Positions 1 to 11,600 of a stretch of 64,000 nt of DNA are shown here, one piece after another (the first letter of the stretch is position 1; every line of letters begins with the position of its first letter). The notes under the pieces are model-generated. The model did no database searches, had not been told where the DNA came from, and saw only the letters and a list, made by a program, of their open reading frames with translations. Both the position numbers and the translations under genes were made by a program. The DNA is from Antedon mediterranea (Eukaryota; Echinodermata; Crinoidea; Comatulida; Antedonidae): the NCBI RefSeq assembly GCF_964355755.1, contig NC_092679.1, positions 2,356,001 to 2,420,000 of the forward strand, read 5' to 3'.

Positions 1-282
1 TAATCTCATCTTAAAATAATCAAAATTAATTAATTAGAGAGTTCTCTTTTTAGATACAAAATATAAAAATTAATAGAATTTAACTAAAAAACATCTCTCA
101 CGACGCTTGATTGTTTCATTTCTATATTCAGTATATAAATAAAAATAGGAATTTTCCAAAGCGATCAGAATTGTTGTTTATATTAATTTGGGCATTAAAT
201 AAAAGTTGCTTGGCATTTCCTTCTCCATTTACTCCTTTATGTTTCATCAAATTTTCTTAAATCACAAATATTTTTCTTAAAG

Positions 283-1463
283 GTAATCGATGAAGTCTAT
301 TATGTGTTACGATATTTACAATCAACCGAGTCGCCCCCTAGAGCCCATGAGCTTCTTCAAGAACTCCGGGATATCTCGTCAATGGCGATGGAACATTTTG
401 ATGAAAAAATTGTTCCCGGTCTGAAGAAGTCACTCCTGCCACGCGAATCACCGGTGCAAACTTTTAGTAGCTCAGGTAAGTTATATAGTGTAGCTTAAAG
501 AACGGCATACTGTAGTAGGGTTTTTGCAGGAGAACTTTAACGCTATTTCCCAACATGCAACACGCAAGCTCTGCCCACTTTGTAAACAAATACATCTGCG
601 CGTGCTGCACAAGCATTACAAACAACTTTAGGTGCTTTAGCTATGTTTGTCGAAAACCTTATTTCTAAAAAATAGCATCAATGAAAAACGTTAACCGAAG
701 GGTAACGAAACATGGAAAAATCATTACAAAACAAAAATGTTTTTAATTAAGTCAAACAATAAGAATTGTTCATCGAAATTTTCTATTTATCAGCCAATAT
801 GCATGATTAAACAAGCCTAGCTAGCCCCAGTATCTAGGCCCGATGTATTCCATGATTTGTTATAATATGAACGTCGGAATTATTGTTCATTCCTGATGAT
901 GATCAAATAAAGATCGAAACGTCATGGCTTGCCTCTCATATAACACTATTCAATGTTATTTAAACATAATCAGTGCATCTATTGGTTTTGATGTTTAACA
1001 TTATACATTATATCCTTGTTTAGGAGTGCGAATGACAGGAGATAGCAATTCATCTGACATAGGTGTCGACCGTTACCAACAATCTATACATAAAATTCAG
1101 TCGAAACAAAGGTACACCATGACAAGCGTTGTTATGCTAAAGAAAGAACTACAAAACTGTAAAACTCAACTTGCGGAGGAACGACGCAAGGTCGAAGAAC
1201 AGGGTCGTACGGTAGCCCAACAGGGTCTCCTTATAGCGGAGTTATCAACGGCAAATGGCGTCTTAGAACGCAAACTTTTAGAGCAACAGAGTAAACAGGT
1301 GCAATACGATCAAATGTTTGAGGATTTGTCAGCAAAAGTGGCCATGTTGGATGAAAGGACTGGCGACAATAAAGATACGTGCAGTAGAAAACGAACTCAT
1401 AGAGAAGTTCAGAGTACTAGCTCAAAGTCAGACATGTTTGCAAAGAAGATCAGAAAAAAATGA
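283..1463 (+). CDS. FBXO28: FBXO28, C-terminal two exons (partial gene)
   Basis: FBXO28 is an F-box protein that acts as a substrate-recognition subunit of an SCF ubiquitin ligase, mainly nuclear. Two exons are visible: 283-475 (acceptor AAAG before it, donor G|GTAAGT) and 1024-1463 (acceptor TTTAG, stop TGA at 1461-1463). The one-base overhang of the first joins the second in frame. The first exon reads VIDEVYYVLRYL, then RAHELLQELRDISSMAMEHF and DEKIVPGLKK, which is the hallmark block of FBXO28. The second exon is a coiled coil (MLKKELQNCKTQLAEERRKV onward) ending in a lysine/arginine-rich tail (KRTHREV, KKIRKK) that looks like a nuclear localisation signal. The F-box itself lies off the left edge. 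An AATAAA at 1681-1686 is a possible poly(A) signal. The next gene, ETAA1, is convergent. Identification is firm from the block plus coiled coil; the exact acceptor of the second exon is chosen by phase. Confidence 0.9.
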
Positions 1464-2142
1464 TCGTAGGAAAACAGAACGGAAATATTCTTTCATTTTG
1501 AATGGTATAATTTATAATATATTATAAAATATCAGCCTTTGTAACAACATTAAAGATGTATTGTTCCCCAAAAACATGAAAAATTAAGATTCTACAAAAT
1601 TGGACAAACATTTTTTTTTTTCAGGGGGATAATATATCTTTAATAATAACCCCACTTATTTTTTATCGGCGGTAAAGCAGAATAAATAAGTAAGTAATAC
1701 TTTAATAAAAGTAAACATTTTAATTAAATAATGATATTAAATTATTTATGTCTATCAACAACGTCCCACTTAGAAAGCAGAGCCCTTAAATATTAAGTAT
1801 TCAACTTAACATAACAAATATTTTTATTTGTATTTCCCTTCAATTGTATTCAAATTTTCCTAATAGCTTAAGTGTGAATGGTGAATACGGCCACGTCATG
1901 TTTATTCTTTGACTTTATTATTTATTATTACAATGTATTGTATTTAAAACAATTATTTGTTTTTAAGAAAACAATTTGAACTATGATGAGTCTAGAAATT
2001 TAAACAAAATGTAAATATCATGTATAGAATATTGGTCACATAGCAATCATTGAGTTGCTTTTTATAGTACTGTATGTTATATTTTTTTTAGGAAAAGTTC
2101 CTTGATGGAAATCAGGATCAGAAAGAAGTGTTGTGTCCTCTA

Positions 2143-2304
2143 AAGCTCTGTCTACACTATCAAAGTAGTTTGACAAAAAAAGTGTGATGTGCCCAAATAT
2201 AGTAGTGATATACACAAATATGGTAGTGATATGACATCATCATTCCCATATATGGGCACATCAAGTTGTTTTGTCACATAACGTTTGATAGTGTAGACAG
2301 AGAT
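2143..2304. mobile_element. foldback MITE, family 1 (AAGCTCTGTCTACACT)
   Basis: This full-length copy begins AAGCTCTGTCTACACTATCA and ends with the near-complement GATAGTGTAGACAGAG. The inside is built from the unit CCCAAATATGGTAGTGATAT and its complement CATATATGGGCACATCA, so the whole 160 bp can fold on itself. It has no coding capacity, and the usual flanks are TA. Other copies in this window that I could place: 2495-2606, 3879-3975, 6833-6977, 7111-7182, 10566-10836, 11924-12095, 12364-12480, 14034-14120 (core only), 23229-23343, 23412-23450, 26034-26182, 27541-27932 (expanded), 32379-32466, 33071-33173, 33490-33653, 38384-39068 (interrupted), 50993-51135, 62453-62610 and 63244-63390. Confidence 0.8.
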
Positions 2305-3676
2305 TAAGAATGTTGCATGTTCTCCTAAATTGAACTAATCACTTAAGTAGCTTATAATTTAGGTTGTATGATGTCATAATCAGATCAGATTCATAAACTA
2401 AACATTTAAAAAAATTGTATTTTTATTTGTTCATTGGTAAACCATATGATGGTTGTATCATATTAACTAAATATAAAATAGGCATGGGTTCAAACTTGTG
2501 ATGTGCCCATATATGGACATGATGATGTCATATCACTACCATATTTGGGCACATCACACATTTTTGTCAAACTAGCTTGATAAATGATAGTGTAGACAGA
2601 GCTTAAGGCTCGCCTTATTTATAGATCTGGTGGTAGAAAAAATCTTCTTGGATAAGAACTTAAAACTGGAGGTCCAGCAAACACACCTAGCTTAATGTGC
2701 ACTTTAAAGAACCCAGGTATGGCACTCCTTCCGTAAATTATCCTGCCTTCAAAGATACCCATAGTCTACACGATTTCCAAAATCATCTTCATTTTCAGTT
2801 ATGCTGTAGTATTTTTGGGATGTGATGTGATGAAAACTAAGATACCTTATATCTAGATCTGATGATGGGTGTCTAAAAACTAAGATCAGAAGACTGGATC
2901 ATGGCTTGCCTCTCGTTATATGAAGTTACTTTTATGCTATGTTATTTAAAAATAATCAGTGCATCTATTGGTTTCTAGAAGTCTAAGACAACTTAGTTTT
3001 CTAGAAAAGAAAGACAGGTTTTAGTATTTTTGTTGTTTAGATTGTTGTTTTTGTTGGTGCTGTAAAGATGATGATTTAACTGTATATACAACTGTACTTA
3101 TATTTTTCAAATCAAATATTTTACCTCATCATATGATCTTTGTTTTTGTATTTATATTTAGCATTTGAAACTTGTTTCAAATGCTAATCTCTTGTGTATC
3201 ATATCTATTTTTAGATTTTTTTTCTGTAACTTTCATAGTTGAAAGTTTAAAATGAAAGCTGTACTTGGATACTTGTATATGACCGTGTATAATCCCATCC
3301 ACTTCTTAAGGTTAAATTTAGACACAAGATTTTGCTAAATACATTGTTAATAACAACCTACTGTAGTGTAAATCAACACAACCTAATTTTGTACCCAGGT
3401 CACAGCCAGGGACTGACATTCGATCAGAATATACAGTTTGTATGTACAGCACTTGGAGGTATCAAAACATTAGGTGCTAAATTCAGGATATTATTATTAT
3501 TTATATAGCTATTTGGGAGAATGATATACTGTGGTTCTTGGTATAATGTGAAATTGGTAGGAACGTAAAACATTATAGTCCTAAAAAAAGTTATGGCAAG
3601 AGCGTATCCAATTGATCTCTGTTGTGCATGCGTACAACTCGTGTTGTTCCACTGTACTATGCCGGGGGTGTTATGG

Positions 3677-3835
3677 AGTCGCTATCCAAATTTGAAACAC
3701 ACCATGAAAAGCTAATAAGGTCTAATGGTAGGATTCCTGCATTACAAGCAGAAGATTCCAGGCTCGAATCTTGGCTGTGTATCTTCTCATTCTCACAATT
3801 ATCCTCATTTTCACTGTTTATAAATTAAGTAATAC
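3677..3835 (+). repeat. tRNA-derived SINE copy
   Basis: Begins GAGTCGCTATCCAAAT and contains an A-box-like GGTCTAATGG, an anticodon-arm-like CTGCATTACAAGCAG hairpin and a B-box-like GGCTCGAATCTT. It continues into a tail TCTCATTCTCACAATTATCC. A second copy with the same head and tail lies at 59062-59225, which shows it is a dispersed family rather than a tRNA gene. Confidence 0.6.
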
Positions 3836-4599
3836 CCAGTATGGAGTTTCTCTATGCCTGTAAATTTATGTATAAAAACATGTGATGTGCCCATTTATGG
3901 ACATGATGTCATATCACTACCATATTTGGGCACATCACACATTGTCAAACTAGTTTGATAGTGTGGACAGAGCTCAAGTATTATTACAGGGTGATGTACA
4001 GTATCTTCTTCACAATGTGTGACTGACAACTGCTGTGTGACTGACAACTGCTGTGTGCAAAGAATGTCTCTTGAAATGACAATGAAAACATTTTCAAATA
4101 AAAGAAAGAAGAATAAGAAAAAAAATTATGAAGCTTTGATTTTATTTTTTTAATTTAAGTAATAATATTTAATAGTTGAAGCACCAATAGGTAATATACA
4201 ATTCAATAGAAGTATTTTATTTGAATAACAATTATATGTGTATTTTGTGAAGCATTGTGTTGTTATAGCAAAACATTTGAATGTGGCAACATTACAGTGT
4301 ATTTTAAACTGAAGTTACTATTACTGTAGCAAATGTGTTTCTTATAGAAAATATAGTAGAGTATGCACTTAACTTACAATATACAATTTTCAAAGCAGTA
4401 AGCTAAAACCTAGAATTCGTATTAGAAAGAAAAAAACAATTTAAGTTACAAGCCCTACAGTATAACAAGCGGAAAAAATAAATCAAAACTTTTCTACAAA
4501 ATATATCACCGTCCAAAAAAGCTGGCATAAATGAGTTTTAAAATGTTATCACGGGAGTACAGTAATTATAATTCTATAAGAATGCATCTTATATTTTTA

Positions 4600-7500
4600 T
4601 TAATATCTTTGATTGATTTGGCTCTTACTGGGTTGTTTTTTGTTTTTGCGTCTCTGTAAAGCTAAAAGCCTCTTTTGTTCGATTTGTTCTTGGCTGCATT
4701 GTGGATTGTTGTTGTTGTTGTTGGTAGCTGCTAAATCTGCAATGAATGAATACAATGGCTATTAGGAAGAACAGGGTAAAGAACAGGAAGTTACAATAAA
4801 CAATATCTAATGCTGGTTCACTCAAGATCCAAGTTATATTATCTTTTGAGTTATATTGTTAATTAATAGCCCAATGACCTTTAACCTTTAACCCTCCCAC
4901 CACCTAGTGCAATGTTTTCCTGTGTCTGAAAAACTAAAATTGATACTGTTAAAGGTTCAGATAGTTACAATAAACAATATTTAATGCTGGTTCACTCAAG
5001 ATCCAAGTTATATTATCTTTTGAGTTATATTGTTAATTAATAGCCCAATGACCTTTAACCTTTAACCCTCCCACCACCTAGTGCAATGTATTCCTGTGTC
5101 TGAAAAACTAAAATTGATACTGTTAAAGGTTCAGATAGTTACATTACTCAATGTTTAATGCTGGTTCACTCAAGATCCAAGTTATATTATCTTTTGGGTT
5201 GTATTGTTGATTAATAGCCAGCCCAATGACCTCTAACCTTTAACCCCTCCCACCACCTAGTGAAATGTTTCTTGTGTCTGAAAAACTGAACAATTCATTG
5301 ATTTCAAATTTATACTGTTTTTGGTTCAGAACGGCCGAAATGTTATTTTAACTTACCAAAGTTTTCAGGTTTTTGAACAGTAATTCTATTCCGGGTCATT
5401 GACCTGGTTACAGGTGAACATAGCTTCTGGAATGCTAATTGCTTGCTACCACCTGGATTAAAACCACTTGGACATTTGACATCATTTGTTGTCTTGAAAT
5501 GCTTCTCATCTGCTCGACTACTAGGTTTTATCTCAACCTGCTCACTAGACTTGAACCTAAAACATTTACGAGTTGGTACAACGCGGTTTGACCTCTGACC
5601 TGCAGGTTTATCTACCTTGGTATCTTTACAAGCAACACTATCAAATACAGAATCCAACTCGTTGTCATCCAAATCATCCCACAATTCATTGTTCTCATCA
5701 ACAACAGGAGACAAATTATTTGGGCTGACATCAATTTCTTCCGATTTTACCCGAACCGTTTTCTGAAATGTTCCATGGAGTTGTCGGGGCTTGAGTGGAA
5801 TTGTTGGAACATTGCAAACCGGTTTATTTTCAGTTTTCTCAGAAACTAAATTATTTGTCCTCTTAGGTTTAAACTTATTACTGGATACGTTTCCCCCACC
5901 TTTCATTTTCCGCGTGACAGGAGTTTTATCGCTTGGAAGATTAAGAATTATAGGTTGTATTTTCTGCGTTTTTTCATTGTTAATCTGTGAGCAGATGACT
6001 TGCTCAATTTGTGTGGCCTGTTGAAGAATTGATTCGTCTTCAAACCACTCGTCTTGACCCCAAAGTTCACTACTACCAGTACTACCATTCAAACTTCTTT
6101 TCCGGTTGATAAAATTAATGGTTTTTTCCTCATTTGGCGTTGATGTTCTACAAAATATGGATTCTGGAATTTCATGGGGTACATTGGATCTGTTAGAAGA
6201 AAATATAGATATAGAGCAATTACATTAATTTTGTCTTTAGCTACTGGAACAATCTTTCCATCATTTTAAGCCAGCTTAAAGAGCTCAGACCAATTACTAA
6301 ATTACCTTAATATTATTTTGTCTCTAGCTACTGGATCAACCTGTTTGTTTTCCATCCTTTAAGCCAACTTACAGGGCTCAGACCAATTACTAAATTACCT
6401 TAATTTCATTTTGTCTCTAGCTACTGGACTATCCTGTCTGTTCTCCATCATTTTAGCCAGCTTACAAAGCTCAGACGAAAACACATCAGACTTTAGATGA
6501 CCAATTTTACTCCTCGGTTTTCGTACTCTGCAAAATTAAACAAGATTAAGGGTGATCAGAGATATAACCTAATCATTCTTTCACAAAAACATTTATAAAT
6601 TCAACTTGGTGTAGAATGGTTTGCGGAAGTGCACTGAACTTTATTTTCGTTGTGCTGGTATTACTTACTTCACTTTACGGTGAGTACTAGATGATTTGAA
6701 ATTATCTGTAACGTCATGACCTCTTTCCATCCATAATCCAAGTAGTGGTGGTAATTTTTGCTCAACATTAACAGCATTCTAAATTTAAACGACATTGTAT
6801 TAATAATCATTTATTTTAGACTTTTGAGAACTTAAGCGCTGTCTTCACTATCCAACTAATTTGACAAAAAAATGATAGCGATATACCCAAATAATTATGG
6901 TAGTGATATTACATTGTCCATATATGGGCACATTAAATTTTTTTGTCACATAAAGTTTGATGTGTAGACAGAGCTTTATACATGACCTAAAATTTAAATG
7001 ATACACACCTCGGCTGGAACTAACTTGATGAACTGAGCGATGTCAGAAACCTCTTGTCTGCCTTGGGTTCCTTTATAAATAATAAGTAAAACAAGACATG
7101 GGATACAGTACAAATGTGATGTGCCCATATATGGACACAATGATGTCATCACTACCATATTTGTGGGCACATAACACTTTATTGAAGGACTTTCAAGAAT
7201 TGATTGATGGGTTGAACTTGGGAAATAAATTAGGGTTATCTGCCCACCGTATCAAAATTATTATTTTCATACTTAGTCGCATCGGTAGATGTTGAGTTGG
7301 AGAACAGTTGTCCCAAATAATATCTTTATCAGCATCAATACTTGAGTTGTTTGGACTTGGTGTGCCTATGAATGATGTAGCCATCGGGCTAATTGCATCT
7401 GTAAGAAAGATACATCATTCATAAATAAAAATAGTAAATAAAAAACAAAAAATCATCATCATGCATGTGGACGGCACTCCTAAGTCCTACGTACTATTCT

Positions 7501-7890
7501 AGAGGCCCTAGCTAGCTATGCTATATTATTACTACTATAGTTACTATACTACTACTACTAGTACTAGCTAGTAAGTAGGGCAGTTTACAATGTACCTATT
7601 ATATAGAGCCTGGTAGTAGCCTATAATTTCTATGAGTAGGCCTACGTACGACAGTCGGAGTCAGGCCTACCTTTCACTAGGCCTATTCTATTCTATATAC
7701 TACACAAGGTCTTCTAAAGTAACAAAAAAAACAAGGCAGGGTAGGGCCTCCTCTAGTCTATAGTAGTAGGCCTAGCTTTTTGTTTTAAAATAGTGCAGAA
7801 ACCCCAGTTCCGTCGAGTTCTTCTAATTGGTGTTTTATCAGCAGTACGTTTTCTTTTTTTCTTCATAGGATACATAGATGTAAGACTCAT
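4600..7890 (-). CDS. ETAA1: ETAA1-like ATR activator / RPA-binding protein (494 aa, 7 exons)
   Basis: ETAA1 binds RPA-coated single-stranded DNA at stalled forks and activates ATR-ATRIP. Minus-strand exons are 7890-7803, 7398-7273, 7070-7009, 6778-6669, 6527-6399, 6189-5357 and 4736-4600. All six introns are GT-AG, and the exon lengths sum to 1485, exactly 495 codons. Visible landmarks are DIIWDNCSPT (residues 55-64), the tryptophan block expected in the ATR-activating region; VSDIAQFIKLVP followed by LPPLLGLWMERG; two acidic W-rich segments (WGQDEWFEDE near 215, LWDDLDDNELDSVF near 341); and CSQEQIEQKRLLALQRRK near residues 463-480, a textbook RPA32 C-terminal-domain binding helix of the kind in ETAA1, SMARCAL1, TIPIN and UNG2. 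The first donor (GGG|GTTTCT) is weak but keeps phase. The protein is much shorter than the human one (about 926 aa). It is head to head with HHAT-A. The family call rests on motifs, not on full-length similarity. Confidence 0.8.
4789..5331. repeat. 174-bp tandem triplication in the last ETAA1 intron
   Basis: Three consecutive copies start at 4789, 4963 and 5137, each opening AGTTACA and containing AATGCTGGTTCACTCAAGAT and CCCTCCCACCACCTAGTG. The first two copies are both 174 bp and nearly identical; the third has diverged. The array fills most of the intron between ETAA1 exons 6 and 7. Confidence 0.85.
6229..6477 (-). repeat. partial tandem triplication of an ETAA1 exon end and its donor site
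   Basis: A unit of about 90 bp, with GCTACTGGA and ATCATTTTAGCCAGCTTAC on the plus strand, occurs at 6410-6477, 6317-6409 and 6229-6316. The rightmost copy is the real 3' part of exon 5, donor AAG|GTAATT. The two others lie in the following intron, keep a recognisable donor, but read an in-frame TAA where the exon encodes leucine-alanine-lysine, so they are relics. Confidence 0.75.
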
Positions 7891-8693
7891 CTGGACGGTT
7901 TTACATGACTAATTTGTTATAAATCACAAAATTCACATTTTTCAATCATCCCGCCATGTTTTTATGAACTTACAAAAAACTATTTCCAAATAAGTTATTT
8001 ATGTTGCATCACTAAAATAAATAAACTTATTTTCTTGCTTCTAAAATTGTATTTAACAATAAAAAATATACATAGTTGATATCGTTATTTTTTTTTATAA
8101 AACTATATTTTATTAATAATCTTAAAACAAAGTGAGTATAACAATTTAATTGCCGACTAAAAATAATGTTGTTTTTTGTGATCGCTGTGTGTGTACTGTG
8201 TAGGGCTAGCGTTTTGTTTAATTTTAAAACGTATATATTGGTGATATTTATTGTTTTACCTAATTTATTCATTTAATAATCTCTCCCTGTTATTCTATTC
8301 AGTTGTTGTAGCATTCCATGATATCTCTTTTTCTAGGCCTATATTATTATTAGAGTAGGGTTAGCCTAGGCCTAGTTAAGTTAGGGACAGCCAGCCAGGC
8401 CGGTCCCTGGTGTTTTGGGCAGGGACGTTTCACCCTAGGACGTTTCGGCCCGAAATAAATACATTTTTGTGATAATAATTATTATGACATTTTGAAAGAT
8501 GGTTAGGCTTAATAATAAATTGGATTGCATTTTTAAAATAAAAATTGAGAATTTCCTAATACAATAGTAATACAACCAAACAATAAGTATTAATACTAGT
8601 AATAGGCCTACTCTAACTAATAATGAGTAGTAAAAATGAGTTGATTATTTGGTTCTCTCGTATGTCCATATTTTCAGATTTATTGAATGAGTC
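7891..8693. promoter_or_regulatory. divergent ETAA1 / HHAT-A intergenic region
   Basis: About 800 bp separates the ETAA1 start codon (minus, 7890) from the HHAT-A start codon (plus, 8694), so the two promoters must lie here or overlap. A pyrimidine-rich CATATTTTCAG just before 8678 looks like a splice acceptor in the HHAT-A 5' UTR; HHAT-B has the same arrangement. I could not identify a TATA box or Inr with confidence. Confidence 0.45.
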
Positions 8694-11600
8694 ATGGAAT
8701 CCAAACGACGCAAACAAACAACGCAACCTCAAAACAAGAAAACCAATGAACTAACAAGAAATTCAAAGACTGTCCCATCCTCACACGAAGTTGGTAAAAG
8801 AAAAGATGAAATTGCAGTGCTTCCTAGGCTGGAAGTAGGCTTCTATTGTCTGTTCATAGCAGTAATGATGTACATTGTTATGAATGAACTACACCAACAA
8901 TCAAAAGGTATATACAGTGAAAATGTTAACTTTATCTATCGGTGCATTGCCTGTGCATCTGTATTTAAAATACATAAAATAATCTATATTTAAAGAATTG
9001 AATGAATTTCTTTAAAACAAAATTTAACATAACATTTATTTTTGTTTAGCCTACTTCTTTAACTTGAAGAGATACAATTTTGAAGATGGTTGGTCAATTC
9101 TTGGCATATTAAAAAAAGTAGGTATAAATTTGTACTGTAATATAGGAACATGACCTATCATTCATTTTTACATGAGTGATGAGTACTATGACTAAATTTC
9201 CAGAAACATGTAATTTGTAATAACTCTTTAAATGGACCCACACACAAAAACATTAAAGATATAGTGTCCACTCTAAAAAAAAAAGATTTTTTACCTCCAC
9301 CAAGGAGGTATATGTAATCGATCGCGTGTGTTTGTTTGTCTGTTTGTTTGTTTGTTAGCAGGATTACTCAAAAAGTAAAATACAAGAAGAAGATTCAAAT
9401 TCACTTGTTTGATTTTCGCGTTGCTGTTCTATTGTTAGTCAACTGAAGCTATTTGTTAATTGAAAGGCTTGTTACATACCATTACTCCAAACTCGCATAC
9501 ACATGCTTGTAGTGAAATTAGCCAAAATCACAAACAGCATTAAGACACACACAAATATATATTTTTTCCCAGAGAAATTTTATGTAGGAGAATTTTACAG
9601 TAGGTAGAGGTATGCACTCTCAGCATTCTAGTTTTAAATGTTTTTGTTGAATATGCCATATTTTAATGTCACGAAACACTGGACTCTGGAACTGTGCCAT
9701 AACAGGTGTGAAAGAATCTCCGTGTGAAAGACCCTTTAACCAGGCTGACTTTCATGGTTGCTTGCAGTTATAATGCTAGGTGAAAGTGCTGTTTATTGGC
9801 ATTTTATATTCCTTTTAATCTGAAGGATATTTTAAAATCTGACACCGTATTGTTCTTCTTGCAGGATAGTTCTGATAAAGAGTGGAAGCATTTCATAAGT
9901 CTGTTTAATCCAGTCAACATGCTCGGTATTGCTGGTTATGTTGTACTATCTCACATCATGCAGCAGAATCTTCCTCAGGTAATACACATTCACATAGTCA
10001 CGATTCTTCAAAAAATAAATTGTTTAAAAAATAATGCATATTACTTTAGAAACATTAAAACAGGTCATTCCGTGTTATAAATGTACATTTATGGTTAATT
10101 ATGATAAAAAGAGAGAATTAATGCACTACCTAAGTAACCTAATATCAGTCTGCGCGCAATGTATTCAGGTATTTATAGCGGGCGGCTGAAATGATTAGAA
10201 TCGACTTATTTTTCACACGTTTAACGGTTTAGAGACAACAAAAAATATCGTATTTCTATATAAAAAGTAGTGTTTGAGCTTAAATTAGGTGGAATAAATG
10301 TAGGTCTAGTGTCTATAAATTGTTTTCACTTTTTCAGCATAAACAATGGAGTCTATTTGTATACAGTATAGTATGCTATCTTGTTGCCCTTAGCCTACCA
10401 ACTCTGCTTCTTATATGTGCACATGTCATCGCCATGTTCATCTTGGCAAAAACGCAGAGCGTGTATGTCATATGGGCTGGCGTCATCTTCCAGATTTCAA
10501 CATTGAATTATACATTTTTGATGTCTCCCATTGTAAGTATTGCGTCTGATTTGTCGTTTTTCTTTAAAGCTCTGTCTACTCTATAAACTAGTTTGACAAA
10601 AAAAGCTTGATGTGCCCAAATATGGTAGTGATATGCCCAAATATAATAGTGATATATGATGACATCATGTCCAAATTGGCTGAACTTGATTAGTTTTAAC
10701 TATTTTTTAGCCCTTCCTTTGATATAATTATTATTATTTGTATGTTACAATGTTTATAATTTATATTTATGGGTAAAAAAATGAAAATATAGGCACATTT
10801 TTGTCACATAAAGTTTGGTAGTGTAGGACAGAGCTTTTGGAGAATTATGTTGGTCTTTAAAAAAAAGTAATGGATGGGAAAAGCAGACCAATCGGAACCT
10901 TGTAAAATTTTCTATTTTTATTTTTTTCAGCTAAAGTACTTCAAAAGTGATGACTACTACATCATGGTTATTATTGTTGCCATGGCAAGTGTACGCAGTA
11001 TGAGTTTTGGACTTGAATATTGTAAGGAGTCTGCTCAAGCCAATCAGAAATACTCTTTCTTCAATTATCTTGTCTATTTGTTCTACTTACCAACATTTAT
11101 AACTGGTCCACTGATGTCGTATGAACAATTTTATCAGCAGGTACTAAATATAAATTTTGTTGTGTTTTTTGTAATATTACATCAACAACACCCAGGTCCA
11201 AGACCTGTCAAGTTGTTGGAGTTGTGGCTTAGTGTTTATGATGCTTGGCTACAAATCCCAGGGGCCTGGGTTCGAGTCCTGTCAGTGTAAGGATTTTTCT
11301 AATGACAAATTACAACTCCACTCCCAATAACTTTGTTTATGTAGAGCATCTTGTTTATATGTTTGTCTTGTGAATGGGATTGCCACCTTTAAGAAGGATA
11401 GTGAATGAATTCGCTTACGGTTATCCTTGGCAATTTGCCTTAATATATAAACAAAACAAACTACAATTGTCCTCTCCCTCGTTCCATTTACACGTCTTAT
11501 AATAGAAGTTGAATAGTGGCACTGTAGGATGGTCGTAAACATGTTTCCCTCCAATTTCACAGGCATAGGTTCAGTTAAATTTCATAGCAAAGAGCCCTAT

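Larger units (their letters stand above)
1464..4599. other. FBXO28-ETAA1 intergenic interval
   Basis: About 3.1 kb between the two convergent genes. It holds the FBXO28 3' UTR, three copies of the first foldback family (2143-2304, 2495-2606, 3879-3975), a tRNA-derived SINE near 3677-3835, and a fragment of a third dispersed repeat at about 1546-1625 (reads TTAAAGATGTATTGTTCCCC). I see no exon-like open frame in the remainder. Confidence 0.6.

Noticed and set aside
4625-4825. 66-codon minus-strand frame with a glutamine run
   Set aside because: Wrong frame of the last ETAA1 exon; the spliced frame encodes the RPA-binding helix instead.
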